This document shows, in pieces, positions 17,520 to 26,250 of a stretch of 64,000 nucleotides of DNA; positions within the stretch are counted from its first letter, which is position 1; each line of letters begins with the position of its first letter. The stretch spans positions 215,875 to 279,874 of the forward strand of contig NZ_WESC01000004.1 in the NCBI RefSeq assembly GCF_009184905.1, in the 5' to 3' direction. The DNA is from Parvibaculum sedimenti. GTDB taxonomy: Bacteria; Pseudomonadota; Alphaproteobacteria; Parvibaculales; Parvibaculaceae. The notes under the pieces are model-generated. The model made no database searches. It saw nothing but the letters and a program-made list of their open reading frames with translations, and was not told the DNA's origin. The translations under genes and the position numbers were made by a program.

Positions 17520-20500
17520 TGGCTCGCGCGCAATCGCCCAATCTCAGCCATACGACGGGCCTTGTTCGCGCCATTGGCGCCATCGCGCTCGGCATCTTCG
17601 CCATGCTGCTCGGCCTCGTCGCAATTATGGTCGTCGCGCTGCAAGTGCCGGATGTCCGCGAGCGGCTGCTCGCCCTCGCGCTCGGCGCGGTCAATCAGGG
17701 CGGCACCCGAGTCGAAATCGGCGAGATCGGCGGCGCATGGCCCCAGCACCTCGAAGTCCGCAACGTTACCCTCAGCGACGCCGAAGGCGTCTGGCTTTCG
17801 CTTGAGGAAGCGAAGCTCGACTGGCATCCAGCCTCGCTTCTCATCGGCACGTTCCACGTCGAAAATCTCTCCGTCGTGGCGCTCGGCATTTCGCGCAGCC
17901 CCGCGAGCGACACGCCCTCCACCTCCAGCGGCTTCAGTCTCCCCACGCTTCCCGTCGCGATCCGCATCGATGCAGCAAAGGCCGAGCGGCTGACGCTCGG
18001 CAAGCGACTCACCGGCATCGCGGAGAAGGGCATGCTGGCGCAACTCGACGCGACAGCGCAGCTCGGGTTCAGCGCAAACCGTCTCTCGCTGACACTTGCC
18101 GCGCAGCGCACCGACCGCGTGCCCGGCAAGATAGACGCGACGATTTTTTTCGACCGCCGCACTCAGGAACTCGATGCGAACGTCTTTGCCGAAGACGGCA
18201 GCGTGGCCAAGCCCGGTCTTATCGCCACGCTCGGACATGTCGCGGGCGCAGAGCATGTAACGCTTACGGCACGGGCGCGGAACGACAATGGCAAGGTAAC
18301 GGGCGAAGCCAAACTTGACGCTGGCAGCGCGCTCTTCTTTTCGGCCAATGCGCAAGGCAGCTGGAACCGGACGCTCGCCCTTGGCACAAGCATGAGCGCC
18401 GAAGGCAATCTCGTCTCCAATGCGCTTTCCGATCTGGGCCGCGCTCGCCGTGTCGAGCTCGCGACGAATATCGCTCTCGACCCAGACGACACACTGACAT
18501 TGAAAGACTTCCGCCTCGACGCAGCTCCTTTCGCGCTTATAGGCGGCGCGCGATTGACCGACGCCTTCGGCTCCGCATCGCGCGACCTCGCTGCCGATGG
18601 AACGCTTTCAGGCCTCGACCGCTTCGCAGGCAAGTCGGGCAACGCCGCACTCGCATCGCTCGAATGGCACATCGCGGGCCAGATCGACACCGCGTCCAAC
18701 CTCGCCCATATCACGGAAGCCACACTCGCCACGCCCTCTGGCAAGCTCATCCTTTCGGGAGATGTTTCGCTCGACGGCACCAGCGTGAAGGGCGGGGCCG
18801 AGGCGACACTTACCGACCTCACGCCCTATGGCGATCTCGTCGGGCAAAGCATGAGGGGCGCCGCGCAGATTACCCTCTCGCCCTTCGCGCGCGCTCCGGA
18901 TGGCGACGGCGCAGGCGACCTCGTCATCAAGACTAGCGGCGTCGATCTCAACGATGCGACGCTCAACCCGTTTTTTGGCGGCGATGTCGCGATCGATGCT
19001 TCGCTCATCCTGCCGAAGGCGGGCGGCTTCGCCTTTCCCTCCATCGCGCTTACGCCTTCGACGGGTGCCTATCGCTTCCACGCGTCCATCGCGCAAAGCG
19101 CCAACGACGTTCTTTCCGGAGAAGCGCATTTCGAAACCGGCGAAATCGCGACGCTGCTTCCCGGAGAGGACGTTGCGGGCCGTTTCGCCGCTGACGCCAC
19201 GCTGGCCGGTAGCCTCTCCGCTCCCCGCGGGGCCGTGAAGGCGCGGCTGGCCGATGGCTCACTCTATGGCTTCGGCACAAAACTCGCGTCGCTCGATCTC
19301 GCTGCCGATGAAGGAGGCGCCGGCCCCGTCGCCTTCCGCTTCGAAGGACCGGATGGCAAGGCCGCGCTCGACGCCACGCTCGCGCTTCCGAAGGAAGGCG
19401 GTGCGAGGCTCGATACTCTGAAGGCCGATCTCTTCGGTACGTCGCTCGACGGCGCGCTCGCTATCTCCAATGATGGGCTTCTTTCCGGTACGCTCAAGGG
19501 AGAGCACACATCGCTGAAACTCTTCACAGCGGTGACCAGCCTCGACATCGGCGGAAACGGCACGGTCTCGCTCACCGTCGAGCCCCGCGACGGCAAACAG
19601 CACGCGGCGCTTACCGTCGATACGCAGCGCATGACCGTCGATATGATCGACAGGATCGAATTCGACCGCGCCGCGCTCTCCGTGAAAATCGACGATCTTT
19701 TCGGGGCCATGGACATCGACGGAACATTCACAGCGCCCACCGGTCAGGTGGGCCTCACACGGCTCGATGTGACGCGGCTGACGGCAAAGGGCCCGCTCGC
19801 CAGGCTCGCGCTCAACCTCGATGCCGCAGGCACACGCGAGTCCTACAAGGTCGAACCTGTGTCCCTTTCCGCTGCTGCGATCTATGCGGAAAAAACCGAA
19901 ACGATTTCCGTTTCGAAATTCGACCTTGCTCTCGGCGCCGCGTCGCTCGCGCTTGCGAAGCCCGCAAATATCGACGTTCGCGGCGGCGTCGATGCAAAGG
20001 CGGTGACATTTGATGCGAAGGGGCCTTCCGGCAGCGGCGCGATAAAAGGCGGGCTTGTCTTGCAGTCTCGCACGGTGCGCCTCAACGTCGAAGCGAACAC
20101 ACTGCCGCTCGAACTCGTGAGCCCCTTGCTCCTCAGCGAAACCGCGCATGGCTTGGGCGATGCGCAGCTCGCGCTCGACAGCGGCAAGGGAACGGGCTCG
20201 CTCTCGCTCAAACTCTCGAAACTCACCCTCGCTCAGGCAGATGAAACGGAACGCCCGGCCTTCGACGCAACGCTCGACGGCACCTGGGCGCGGGGCCGCC
20301 TCGATCTCTCCGCCAATGCTATGGGCGTCTCGACACGGCCATTCGAACTCAAGGCCTCGCTTCCCGTCAGCCGCGCTTCCGACAGCGCGTGGCCCGCGCT
20401 TGCGAAACGGGGTGCCGTATCGGGCAGCCTCGACTGGGAGGGGCCAGCCGCATCGCTGGTGGCGCTCGCCGATCTGACGACGCAGCAGCTCGGCGGCGAT

Positions 20501-21718
20501 GCGAAAGTCGCGCTGCGAGCGAGCGGCGACATTTCAGGCCCGCTGATCAATGGCCAAGCGAGCGTCACGAATGGCACTTACGAGAATTTCGACAGCGGCA
20601 CGGTATTGCGCGACCTCTCGCTTTCGCTCACCGGACGCAACAGCCAGACCGTGAACTTCACCCTCGATGCGAATGACGGGGCGAAGGGCCATGTCGCGGC
20701 GAGCGGCGAAATCCATCTCGCAAAAGGCGCCTTCCCCGCCATTTCCGCCAACGCGACATTCGACAATGCACATCTGGTGCGACAATCCGAAGCGGATATC
20801 GCAGTCAACGGCGCGCTCGAACTTGCGGGCGCGACCTTCCCGCCCGGACCCGACGCGCCATTGAGCCTCAAGGGTAAGCTCACGACGACGCTCGCCCAGA
20901 TCCGCATTCCCGAAAATCTGTCGAGCAGCGTCGCACAAATCGATGTTGTCGAAATCAATGGCGCCCCCTCACGCATCGCGGCCGTCGGCCGGTCGACGCC
21001 GGTGCCCATCGACCTCGATGTCGCACTTGGCTTCGGCGAGCCGCTCAAGGTCAGCGGACGCGGACTCGACTCGCTGTGGGACGGTGACCTCAGGATCGAC
21101 GGAACGGCGATGGATCCGCGCATCGACGGCGCACTGACAAGCCGGCGCGGCACACTCGATTTCGCCGGCAAGACCTTCACCCTGACCAAGGGTGCCGTCC
21201 ATTTCCTCGACCGGCCCCCCATCGATCCCGACATTGACACTACGCTCACCTACAAGCGCACGGACCTCACCGCGTATGTCGCCGTCACCGGTCGCAGTTC
21301 CGCGCCGCAGGTGACACTCACCTCCGATCCCGAACTCCCGCGCGACGAAATCCTCTCGCGCATCCTTTTCAACAAGGGGGCGGGCGAACTCTCCGCCATG
21401 GAGGCGGTGCAGCTTGCCAATACACTCGCCCAACTCTCCGGCAAGGGTGGGCTAAGCGGCGCAGGCATTCTCGGTTCCGTGCAGAATACGCTCGGCCTCG
21501 ACGTGCTCAGAATCGATCAGGCCGAGTCGGGTGCGACCACAGTCGCCGCGGGCAAATATATCCAGAAAGGCATTTACGTCGGCGTGGAACAGGGCGCTCT
21601 GTCGAGCGACAGCTCCGTGAAGGTCCAGATCGAGGTGACGCCGCAGATCACCGTCGACACACGCATAGGGCAGAGCACCGGCGGAGACGTCGGCGTCAAC
21701 TGGAAGTGGGACTATTAG
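17519..21718 (+). CDS. tamB: Translocation and assembly module TamB
   Basis: A 1399-residue inner-membrane-anchored periplasmic protein. One N-terminal transmembrane helix (about residues 15-42) is followed by a very long beta-rich repeat region and the conserved C-terminal TamB (DUF490) domain of about 350 residues, containing ISNGTYENFDSG-like and PELPRDEILSRILFNKGA segments. It is AsmA-like, bridges the envelope and works with TamA. The length is within the family range. Coupled to tamA by a TGATG junction. Confidence 0.93.
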   Translation: MARAQSPNLSHTTGLVRAIGAIALGIFAMLLGLVAIMVVALQVPDVRERLLALALGAVNQGGTRVEIGEIGGAWPQHLEVRNVTLSDAEGVWLSLEEAKLDWHPASLLIGTFHVENLSVVALGISRSPASDTPSTSSGFSLPTLPVAIRIDAAKAERLTLGKRLTGIAEKGMLAQLDATAQLGFSANRLSLTLAAQRTDRVPGKIDATIFFDRRTQELDANVFAEDGSVAKPGLIATLGHVAGAEHVTLTARARNDNGKVTGEAKLDAGSALFFSANAQGSWNRTLALGTSMSAEGNLVSNALSDLGRARRVELATNIALDPDDTLTLKDFRLDAAPFALIGGARLTDAFGSASRDLAADGTLSGLDRFAGKSGNAALASLEWHIAGQIDTASNLAHITEATLATPSGKLILSGDVSLDGTSVKGGAEATLTDLTPYGDLVGQSMRGAAQITLSPFARAPDGDGAGDLVIKTSGVDLNDATLNPFFGGDVAIDASLILPKAGGFAFPSIALTPSTGAYRFHASIAQSANDVLSGEAHFETGEIATLLPGEDVAGRFAADATLAGSLSAPRGAVKARLADGSLYGFGTKLASLDLAADEGGAGPVAFRFEGPDGKAALDATLALPKEGGARLDTLKADLFGTSLDGALAISNDGLLSGTLKGEHTSLKLFTAVTSLDIGGNGTVSLTVEPRDGKQHAALTVDTQRMTVDMIDRIEFDRAALSVKIDDLFGAMDIDGTFTAPTGQVGLTRLDVTRLTAKGPLARLALNLDAAGTRESYKVEPVSLSAAAIYAEKTETISVSKFDLALGAASLALAKPANIDVRGGVDAKAVTFDAKGPSGSGAIKGGLVLQSRTVRLNVEANTLPLELVSPLLLSETAHGLGDAQLALDSGKGTGSLSLKLSKLTLAQADETERPAFDATLDGTWARGRLDLSANAMGVSTRPFELKASLPVSRASDSAWPALAKRGAVSGSLDWEGPAASLVALADLTTQQLGGDAKVALRASGDISGPLINGQASVTNGTYENFDSGTVLRDLSLSLTGRNSQTVNFTLDANDGAKGHVAASGEIHLAKGAFPAISANATFDNAHLVRQSEADIAVNGALELAGATFPPGPDAPLSLKGKLTTTLAQIRIPENLSSSVAQIDVVEINGAPSRIAAVGRSTPVPIDLDVALGFGEPLKVSGRGLDSLWDGDLRIDGTAMDPRIDGALTSRRGTLDFAGKTFTLTKGAVHFLDRPPIDPDIDTTLTYKRTDLTAYVAVTGRSSAPQVTLTSDPELPRDEILSRILFNKGAGELSAMEAVQLANTLAQLSGKGGLSGAGILGSVQNTLGLDVLRIDQAESGATTVAAGKYIQKGIYVGVEQGALSSDSSVKVQIEVTPQITVDTRIGQSTGGDVGVNWKWDY

Positions 21719-21724
21719 AAAGTC

Positions 21725-22090
21725 TCAGTAGGACGAACGGGGCGGGAAACCGTCGTCCACGCTACCGCGCTGGCCGCCGGGTGCGATCTTGTTGCCGCTG
21801 TTTAGCAGCTTCTGCCGCCGGGCTTCTTCTTCCTGACGCCTCATCTTGTACTGGTCGGCATACATCTCGGCGTCGTGCTGGGCCTTCGTGTCGTAACGGG
21901 GATCCTGATCCGAACGGTTGTTCACGGGCGGAGAATCGGCCTCGTCCTTGAGTTCATAGACCTTGTGACCTGCCTGCCCCGCCGACTCCGACGGAGCGGT
22001 GTCCTGTGCGAATGCCGACGAAACCGCCAAAACCGTGGCAAAACTCGCCACGCCCAGGGCCAACAGAGGCCTCGCGATTCGATTCTTCAT
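21725..22090 (-). CDS. Small secreted protein of unknown function
   Basis: A 121-residue protein with a clear Sec signal peptide (KNRIARPLLALGVASFATVL, then SSAFA cleaved before QD). The mature part is charged and low in hydrophobics, with a likely helical segment rich in Gln/Glu/Arg (MRRQEEEARRQKLLNSG). The family is not recognised. The ATG at 22090 follows AAGGTGCTGAGATC. It converges on tamB with 6 bases between the stops. Confidence 0.72.
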   Translation of the reverse strand: MKNRIARPLLALGVASFATVLAVSSAFAQDTAPSESAGQAGHKVYELKDEADSPPVNNRSDQDPRYDTKAQHDAEMYADQYKMRRQEEEARRQKLLNSGNKIAPGGQRGSVDDGFPPRSSY

Positions 22091-22422
22091 GATCTCAGCA
22101 CCTTTTTTCAGGACCGTTTGCGGCCTCAATATAGGAATGCGCCGCCGTCTCGCATAGTTGCATTTGCATCACGGTTGCATTCGTTCAGTTGCACCCCAGG
22201 GAACGACACTATCCGCTTACGGATGATAACGAATCGCAGCCTCCGCCGTCCCGTTTGGCTGGACTATCTGTCGCACCCGTCACTGGGCTTGCGGACATTG
22301 TGACGCAGCGTCAACTTTCGCGTCATAGATCACATTTCTCCTATGGGTATTGCCTGCGTGAGAACAAGCCGCTCGAACGGCCAACCGCCAGGCAACAGGA
22401 AACCGCGGGAAGTGAAGTCGCG
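22091..22422. other. Divergent promoter region with repeated TTGCA boxes
   Basis: This 332-base gap separates the secreted-protein gene from the ferredoxin gene. Four TTGCA boxes occur at 22158, 22164, 22175 and 22189, the first two in direct tandem (TTGCATTTGCAT). They may be a binding array for an unknown regulator. No further gene was seen. Confidence 0.4.
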
Positions 22423-22743
22423 ATGGCGAAGATTAAATACATCGAATGCGACGGGACCGAGCATCAGGTCGATGTTCCCAATGGCCTCTCCGTGATGGAA
22501 GGCGCCATCCGCTACACCATTCCGGGCATTGACGGGGATTGCGGCGGGGCCTGCGCCTGCGCCACCTGCCACGTCTATGTCGAGAATGGCTGGATGGAGA
22601 AGCTCGCACCGATGGAAGACCTCGAGCGCGACATGCTCGACTTCGCCTTCGACGTCAAGGAGAACAGCCGCCTTTCCTGCCAGATCAAGGTGGACGAAAC
22701 GATCGACGGTCTCGTCGTTCGCACGCCCGCCCGCCAGTACTGA
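22423..22743 (+). CDS. 2Fe-2S ferredoxin (adrenodoxin type)
   Basis: A 106-residue ferredoxin. The cluster ligands fit C-x5-C-x2-C-x36-C exactly (Cys40, Cys46, Cys49, Cys86), with extra Cys at 9 and 44. This is the vertebrate/bacterial adrenodoxin-putidaredoxin class, which passes electrons to cytochromes P450 or diiron oxygenases. It is 90 bases upstream of a ferritin-like diiron protein on the same strand, the obvious candidate partner. The Fe-S assembly ferredoxin of isc operons is an alternative by sequence, but no isc gene is near. Confidence 0.92.
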   Translation: MAKIKYIECDGTEHQVDVPNGLSVMEGAIRYTIPGIDGDCGGACACATCHVYVENGWMEKLAPMEDLERDMLDFAFDVKENSRLSCQIKVDETIDGLVVRTPARQY

Positions 22744-22833
22744 CGTTGACGTGAGATAGCGGACGCTCGCGCCCGCAGAGCTTCACCGGCCGCCGACAAG
22801 AACAACAAGCGGCCCCATGACGGAGGAAGGTCT

Positions 22834-23940
22834 ATGAACGCTAAGGCAGAGGCAAAAATCGTCCAGAAGGGCGATTGGAAAGTCAGCATGACGCCGGACG
22901 ACATCTATCGTCACCCGATGGATATCGCATGGCACTTCGCTTACGAGTTCGGCGAGGAAAAGGTCGCCGATCTCTACAAGCGCGCGAAGCAGAACCAGTG
23001 GGATTCCGACGACCTCCTGCCCTGGGACACACCGGTCGATCCCTCGAAGCCGCTCATCAACAACGAGCAGGACATCTACCACAAGATGTCTTTCTTCAAG
23101 AAGCTGTCGAAGTCGCAGCAGGAAACCTTCACCGCTCATTCGACGGCGCAGCTGCTCTCGCAATTCCTGCATGGCGAACAGGGCGCGTTGATGACGGCGG
23201 CCTGCGTCACCCATTCGGTGCCCGACTCCGGCGCCAAGCTCTATGCCGCAACCCAGACCATGGACGAAGCGCGCCATGTCGAGGTTTATTCGAAATATTG
23301 CGACAAGATCGCCATGGTCTATCCCATGTCGCCCTGGCTCAAGGCGCTCATCGATGCGACGCTTCAGTCGGATCGCTATGAGAAGGTCATGATCGGCATG
23401 AACATGATCGTCGAAGGCCTCGCTCTCGGCGCCTTCAACAACATGTACCGCTCCACGACCTGCCCGCTGCTGAAGCAGCTCACCTTCAACGTGATGCGCG
23501 ACGAGTCGCGGCACGTCTCCTTCGGTCACGTCTTCCTCGGGCCGGTCATCAAGACACTGCATCCCGACGATGTGGAAGATCTCGCCGAATTTGCCTTCAA
23601 CGCGGTCAATATCCTCGTTCAGGCGCAGACGGCGGGCACGATCGCCAACAAGGTCGATCCGGGTTTCATGGAGGTGCTGCAGAATAGCGGCATCGACGCC
23701 GATGACTTCTTCAAGGGCCTCGCGGAAGCGGCCGACGAAGGCATCGCCCAGACGCTGCCTCCGGGGCAGGTCCACGCGCTGAAAGATCTGATGATGCCCG
23801 CCATCGCCCGCGTCGGCCTGCTCACGCCGACCGTACTGAAGAAGTACGAGGAAGCCGGCATTCCGGTGTTCGACGATCCGCGCGTTCTCAACGCCATGGA
23901 AGGCGGCCACCCGACCGGCGAAAGTGCCGCCGCCGAGTAA
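22834..23940 (+). CDS. Ferritin-like diiron protein, possible oxygenase
   Basis: A 368-residue all-helical protein with a complete ferritin/R2-type diiron ligand set: Glu115 (HGEQGALM), Glu145-x2-His148 (MDEARHVEV), Glu194 (IVEGLALGA) and Glu224-x2-His227 (MRDESRHVSF). This is the carboxylate-bridged site of ribonucleotide reductase R2, bacterial monooxygenases and acyl-ACP desaturases. No radical-Tyr or oxygenase subfamily signature could be assigned. The adjacent 2Fe-2S ferredoxin suggests an O2-activating enzyme fed by it. The ATG is preceded by GGAGGAAGG. A strong terminator follows the stop, so the ferredoxin and diiron genes form a two-gene unit. Confidence 0.85.
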   Translation: MNAKAEAKIVQKGDWKVSMTPDDIYRHPMDIAWHFAYEFGEEKVADLYKRAKQNQWDSDDLLPWDTPVDPSKPLINNEQDIYHKMSFFKKLSKSQQETFTAHSTAQLLSQFLHGEQGALMTAACVTHSVPDSGAKLYAATQTMDEARHVEVYSKYCDKIAMVYPMSPWLKALIDATLQSDRYEKVMIGMNMIVEGLALGAFNNMYRSTTCPLLKQLTFNVMRDESRHVSFGHVFLGPVIKTLHPDDVEDLAEFAFNAVNILVQAQTAGTIANKVDPGFMEVLQNSGIDADDFFKGLAEAADEGIAQTLPPGQVHALKDLMMPAIARVGLLTPTVLKKYEEAGIPVFDDPRVLNAMEGGHPTGESAAAE

Positions 23941-23951
23941 GCGACATGCGG

Positions 23952-23985
23952 CCCGCCCCGGCACGATGCCGGGGCGGGACTTTTT
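23952..23985 (+). terminator. Strong Rho-independent terminator
   Basis: A perfect 12-bp stem (CCCGCCCCGGCA with TGCCGGGGCGGG) and a 3-base loop are followed by ACTTTTT. It ends the ferredoxin-diiron unit and isolates it from the PAS gene that begins 17 bases later. Confidence 0.88.
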
Positions 23986-24001
23986 CGACGGGACGACAAA
24001 G

Positions 24002-25183
24002 ATGACGAGCAGCAGCGAAATCGGCGACGCAAAGACGGGCGAAAGCTTCCGCGCCATTGTGGAGGGCTTGCCGGAAGCGGTAGTCGTGTCGACGCCGGAG
24101 GGGCTGATTACCTATTTCAATCCCGCCGCCGAAAAGCTTTTCGGCTTTGCCGCCTCCGAGGTCGTCGGCAACAACGTCACCATGCTTGTGCCGCGCAATT
24201 CGCGCCGCCATGCCGATCCGCTGAAATGGCTCACGAGGTGGGCGGCGGAGCCGGAACACACGCAGTCGCGTTTCCTCGATCTCATCGGCACCACGAAGGC
24301 GGGTCACGAGATGCCCGTCGATGTCCGTGTCTCGGAAACGGTGCTTAATGGCGAACGACGCTTCCTCATCACCGTGCGCGACAACACGGCGCGGCGTGAG
24401 GAACAGGCCGCCTTCAAGGAGGCGCATCTCAAGGCATCACGCATCCTGATGATCGCGGAGGATGGCATTGTCTCCGCCGATGAAGATCAAAAAATCACAT
24501 TCTTCAATCTCAAGGCCGAGGAAATCTTCCGCTACCGCGCGGAAGAAGTTCTGGGAAAGCCGCTCGACATGCTTCTGCCTGAACGCTACCGCGCACATCA
24601 TGGCGATCAGGTGCGCGGCTTCGGCACGGGCAAGATCGCGTCGCAGCTTATGAGCCAGCGCGGCGAGGTCGTGGGCCTTCGCAAGAATGGCGAGGAGTTC
24701 CCGCTCGAGGCGACGATCACCAAGGTTTCCGTCGGCGGACACATCACCTATACGGCGCATCTGCGCGACATCACCGAGCGCAAGGCCGCTCAGGCTCGCC
24801 TCCGGGAAAGTGAACGCCGCTTCCGCGCGGTTTTCGATCACGCTTTCGAGGCCATCGGCCTCTTGAGCCCGGATGGCACGGTGCTGGAAATCAACCGCGC
24901 AGGCCGCGCGCTCACGGAAGGCATTTCGAGCCTTGAAGGCCTGCCGCTCTGGGAACTGCCCTGGGCGGGCGGCGAATTCGCCACGGACGATTTCGCCCGT
25001 CAGCGCCTCAAGGCCGCGATTGCCGCCGCCGCAAAAGGCGAGACCGTGCGCTACACCGCGGAAATCAAGAAAGGCGACGAAGTTCACAAGATCGACCTTT
25101 CGCTCGTGCCCGTGAAGGATGAGAGCGGAAAGGTGATCTACATCGTGCCCGAAGGCCGCGACGTGACGGGGCAGGCCTTCTAG
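24002..25183 (+). CDS. PAS-domain protein without an output domain
   Basis: A 393-residue soluble protein made of three consecutive PAS domains (about 10-130, 140-260 and 265-390). The first two start with ILM/FRAIVEGLPEAVVVSTPEG-like helices, and the second ends with the DIT-E-RK linker (LRDITERKAAQARLRESERRF). No histidine kinase, GGDEF, EAL or HTH domain follows the last PAS core. It must act through protein partners or be a sensor component of a split system. The FixL-type haem His/Arg pair is absent. Its start lies directly after the terminator, so a promoter inside that region or read-through is needed. Confidence 0.85.
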   Translation: MTSSSEIGDAKTGESFRAIVEGLPEAVVVSTPEGLITYFNPAAEKLFGFAASEVVGNNVTMLVPRNSRRHADPLKWLTRWAAEPEHTQSRFLDLIGTTKAGHEMPVDVRVSETVLNGERRFLITVRDNTARREEQAAFKEAHLKASRILMIAEDGIVSADEDQKITFFNLKAEEIFRYRAEEVLGKPLDMLLPERYRAHHGDQVRGFGTGKIASQLMSQRGEVVGLRKNGEEFPLEATITKVSVGGHITYTAHLRDITERKAAQARLRESERRFRAVFDHAFEAIGLLSPDGTVLEINRAGRALTEGISSLEGLPLWELPWAGGEFATDDFARQRLKAAIAAAAKGETVRYTAEIKKGDEVHKIDLSLVPVKDESGKVIYIVPEGRDVTGQAF

Positions 25184-25205
25184 GCCAGCCCCGCTTTTGC
25201 CTTGC

Positions 25206-26234
25206 TCAGACGTTCGCCGGATCGACGATCTTCACGATGAGCTTGCCGATATTCTCGCCGTCAAAAAGCTTGTTGACCGCGACCGGCGCCTCCTCGAGCC
25301 CATCGACGATAGTTTCGCGATGCTTGATCTTGCCTTCAGCCACCCATTGCGCGAGTTGCATGGAGCCTTCGGCATATTTCGACATGAAGTCGATGACGAT
25401 GAAGCCGCGCACCGTGATGCGCCGCATGAGGATCGGCGAGAAGTCGGCGCGCATCGGCTGGTCGGTATTGTAGCCAGAGATCATTCCGCAAAGCGGCATG
25501 CGACTGAAAAGGTTCATGCGCGCCATCACGGCTTCCATGATCTCGCCGCCGACATTCTCGAAATTGACATCGATGCCATCAGGGGTCGCCTCTACGAGAC
25601 GCTCTTTCCAGTCCGCCGCCTTGTAGTCGACCGCCGCATCGAACCCGAGATCCTCGACGAGGTGACGGCATTTTTCCTTGCCGCCCGCAATACCGACTGC
25701 GCGGCAGCCCTTGATCTTCGCGATCTGACCGACGACGGAACCGACCGCGCCGGCGGCCGCGGAAACGACAACGGTTTCGCCGGCCTTTGGCTGGCCGAGT
25801 TCGAGCAATCCGAAATAGGCGGTGAGGCCCGTAATGCCGCAAGCGCCCATCATGGCGGTGAGCGGCACGGGCAGGCCCTTGGGAATCACACCCATACCCG
25901 TCTCGACCGTCTCACCTGCGATGGTGTAGTCCTGCCAACCGACGAGGCCCGTCACCTGATCGCCGACCTTGTAGGCGGATGAATTCGACTTCACGACGAT
26001 ACCGATACCACCGCCGCGCATGACCGCGCCAAGCTCGACGGGCGGCATGTACTGGTCCATGTCACTCATCCAGATGCGGTTCGTCGGATCGAGGCTCAGA
26101 TAGACATTGCGCACCAGCGCCTGGCCGGGGCCAGGCTCCGGGATCGGCGCTTCGACCAGATCGAAATCGGATTTCCTGATGCGCCCCTGTGGCCGCGCCT
26201 TCAACCTGAACTGGCGGTTGATGTCGTTCTTCAT
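25206..26234 (-). CDS. Zinc-independent NADP-dependent oxidoreductase (CurA-like MDR)
   Basis: A 342-residue medium-chain dehydrogenase/reductase of the leukotriene B4 dehydrogenase/CurA group, which reduces activated double bonds (enones) with NADPH. LSLDPTNRIWMSD at the N-terminus, the cofactor loop AAAGAVGSVVGQIAK and IAGGKEKCRHL are typical; the catalytic zinc ligands are absent. The ATG follows GGGAGCAC. It is 16 bases downstream of the alkyl sulfatase gene, so both are probably expressed together in surfactant or aliphatic metabolism. Confidence 0.9.
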   Translation of the reverse strand: MKNDINRQFRLKARPQGRIRKSDFDLVEAPIPEPGPGQALVRNVYLSLDPTNRIWMSDMDQYMPPVELGAVMRGGGIGIVVKSNSSAYKVGDQVTGLVGWQDYTIAGETVETGMGVIPKGLPVPLTAMMGACGITGLTAYFGLLELGQPKAGETVVVSAAAGAVGSVVGQIAKIKGCRAVGIAGGKEKCRHLVEDLGFDAAVDYKAADWKERLVEATPDGIDVNFENVGGEIMEAVMARMNLFSRMPLCGMISGYNTDQPMRADFSPILMRRITVRGFIVIDFMSKYAEGSMQLAQWVAEGKIKHRETIVDGLEEAPVAVNKLFDGENIGKLIVKIVDPANV

Positions 26235-26250
26235 TTTGTGCTCCCTCGCC

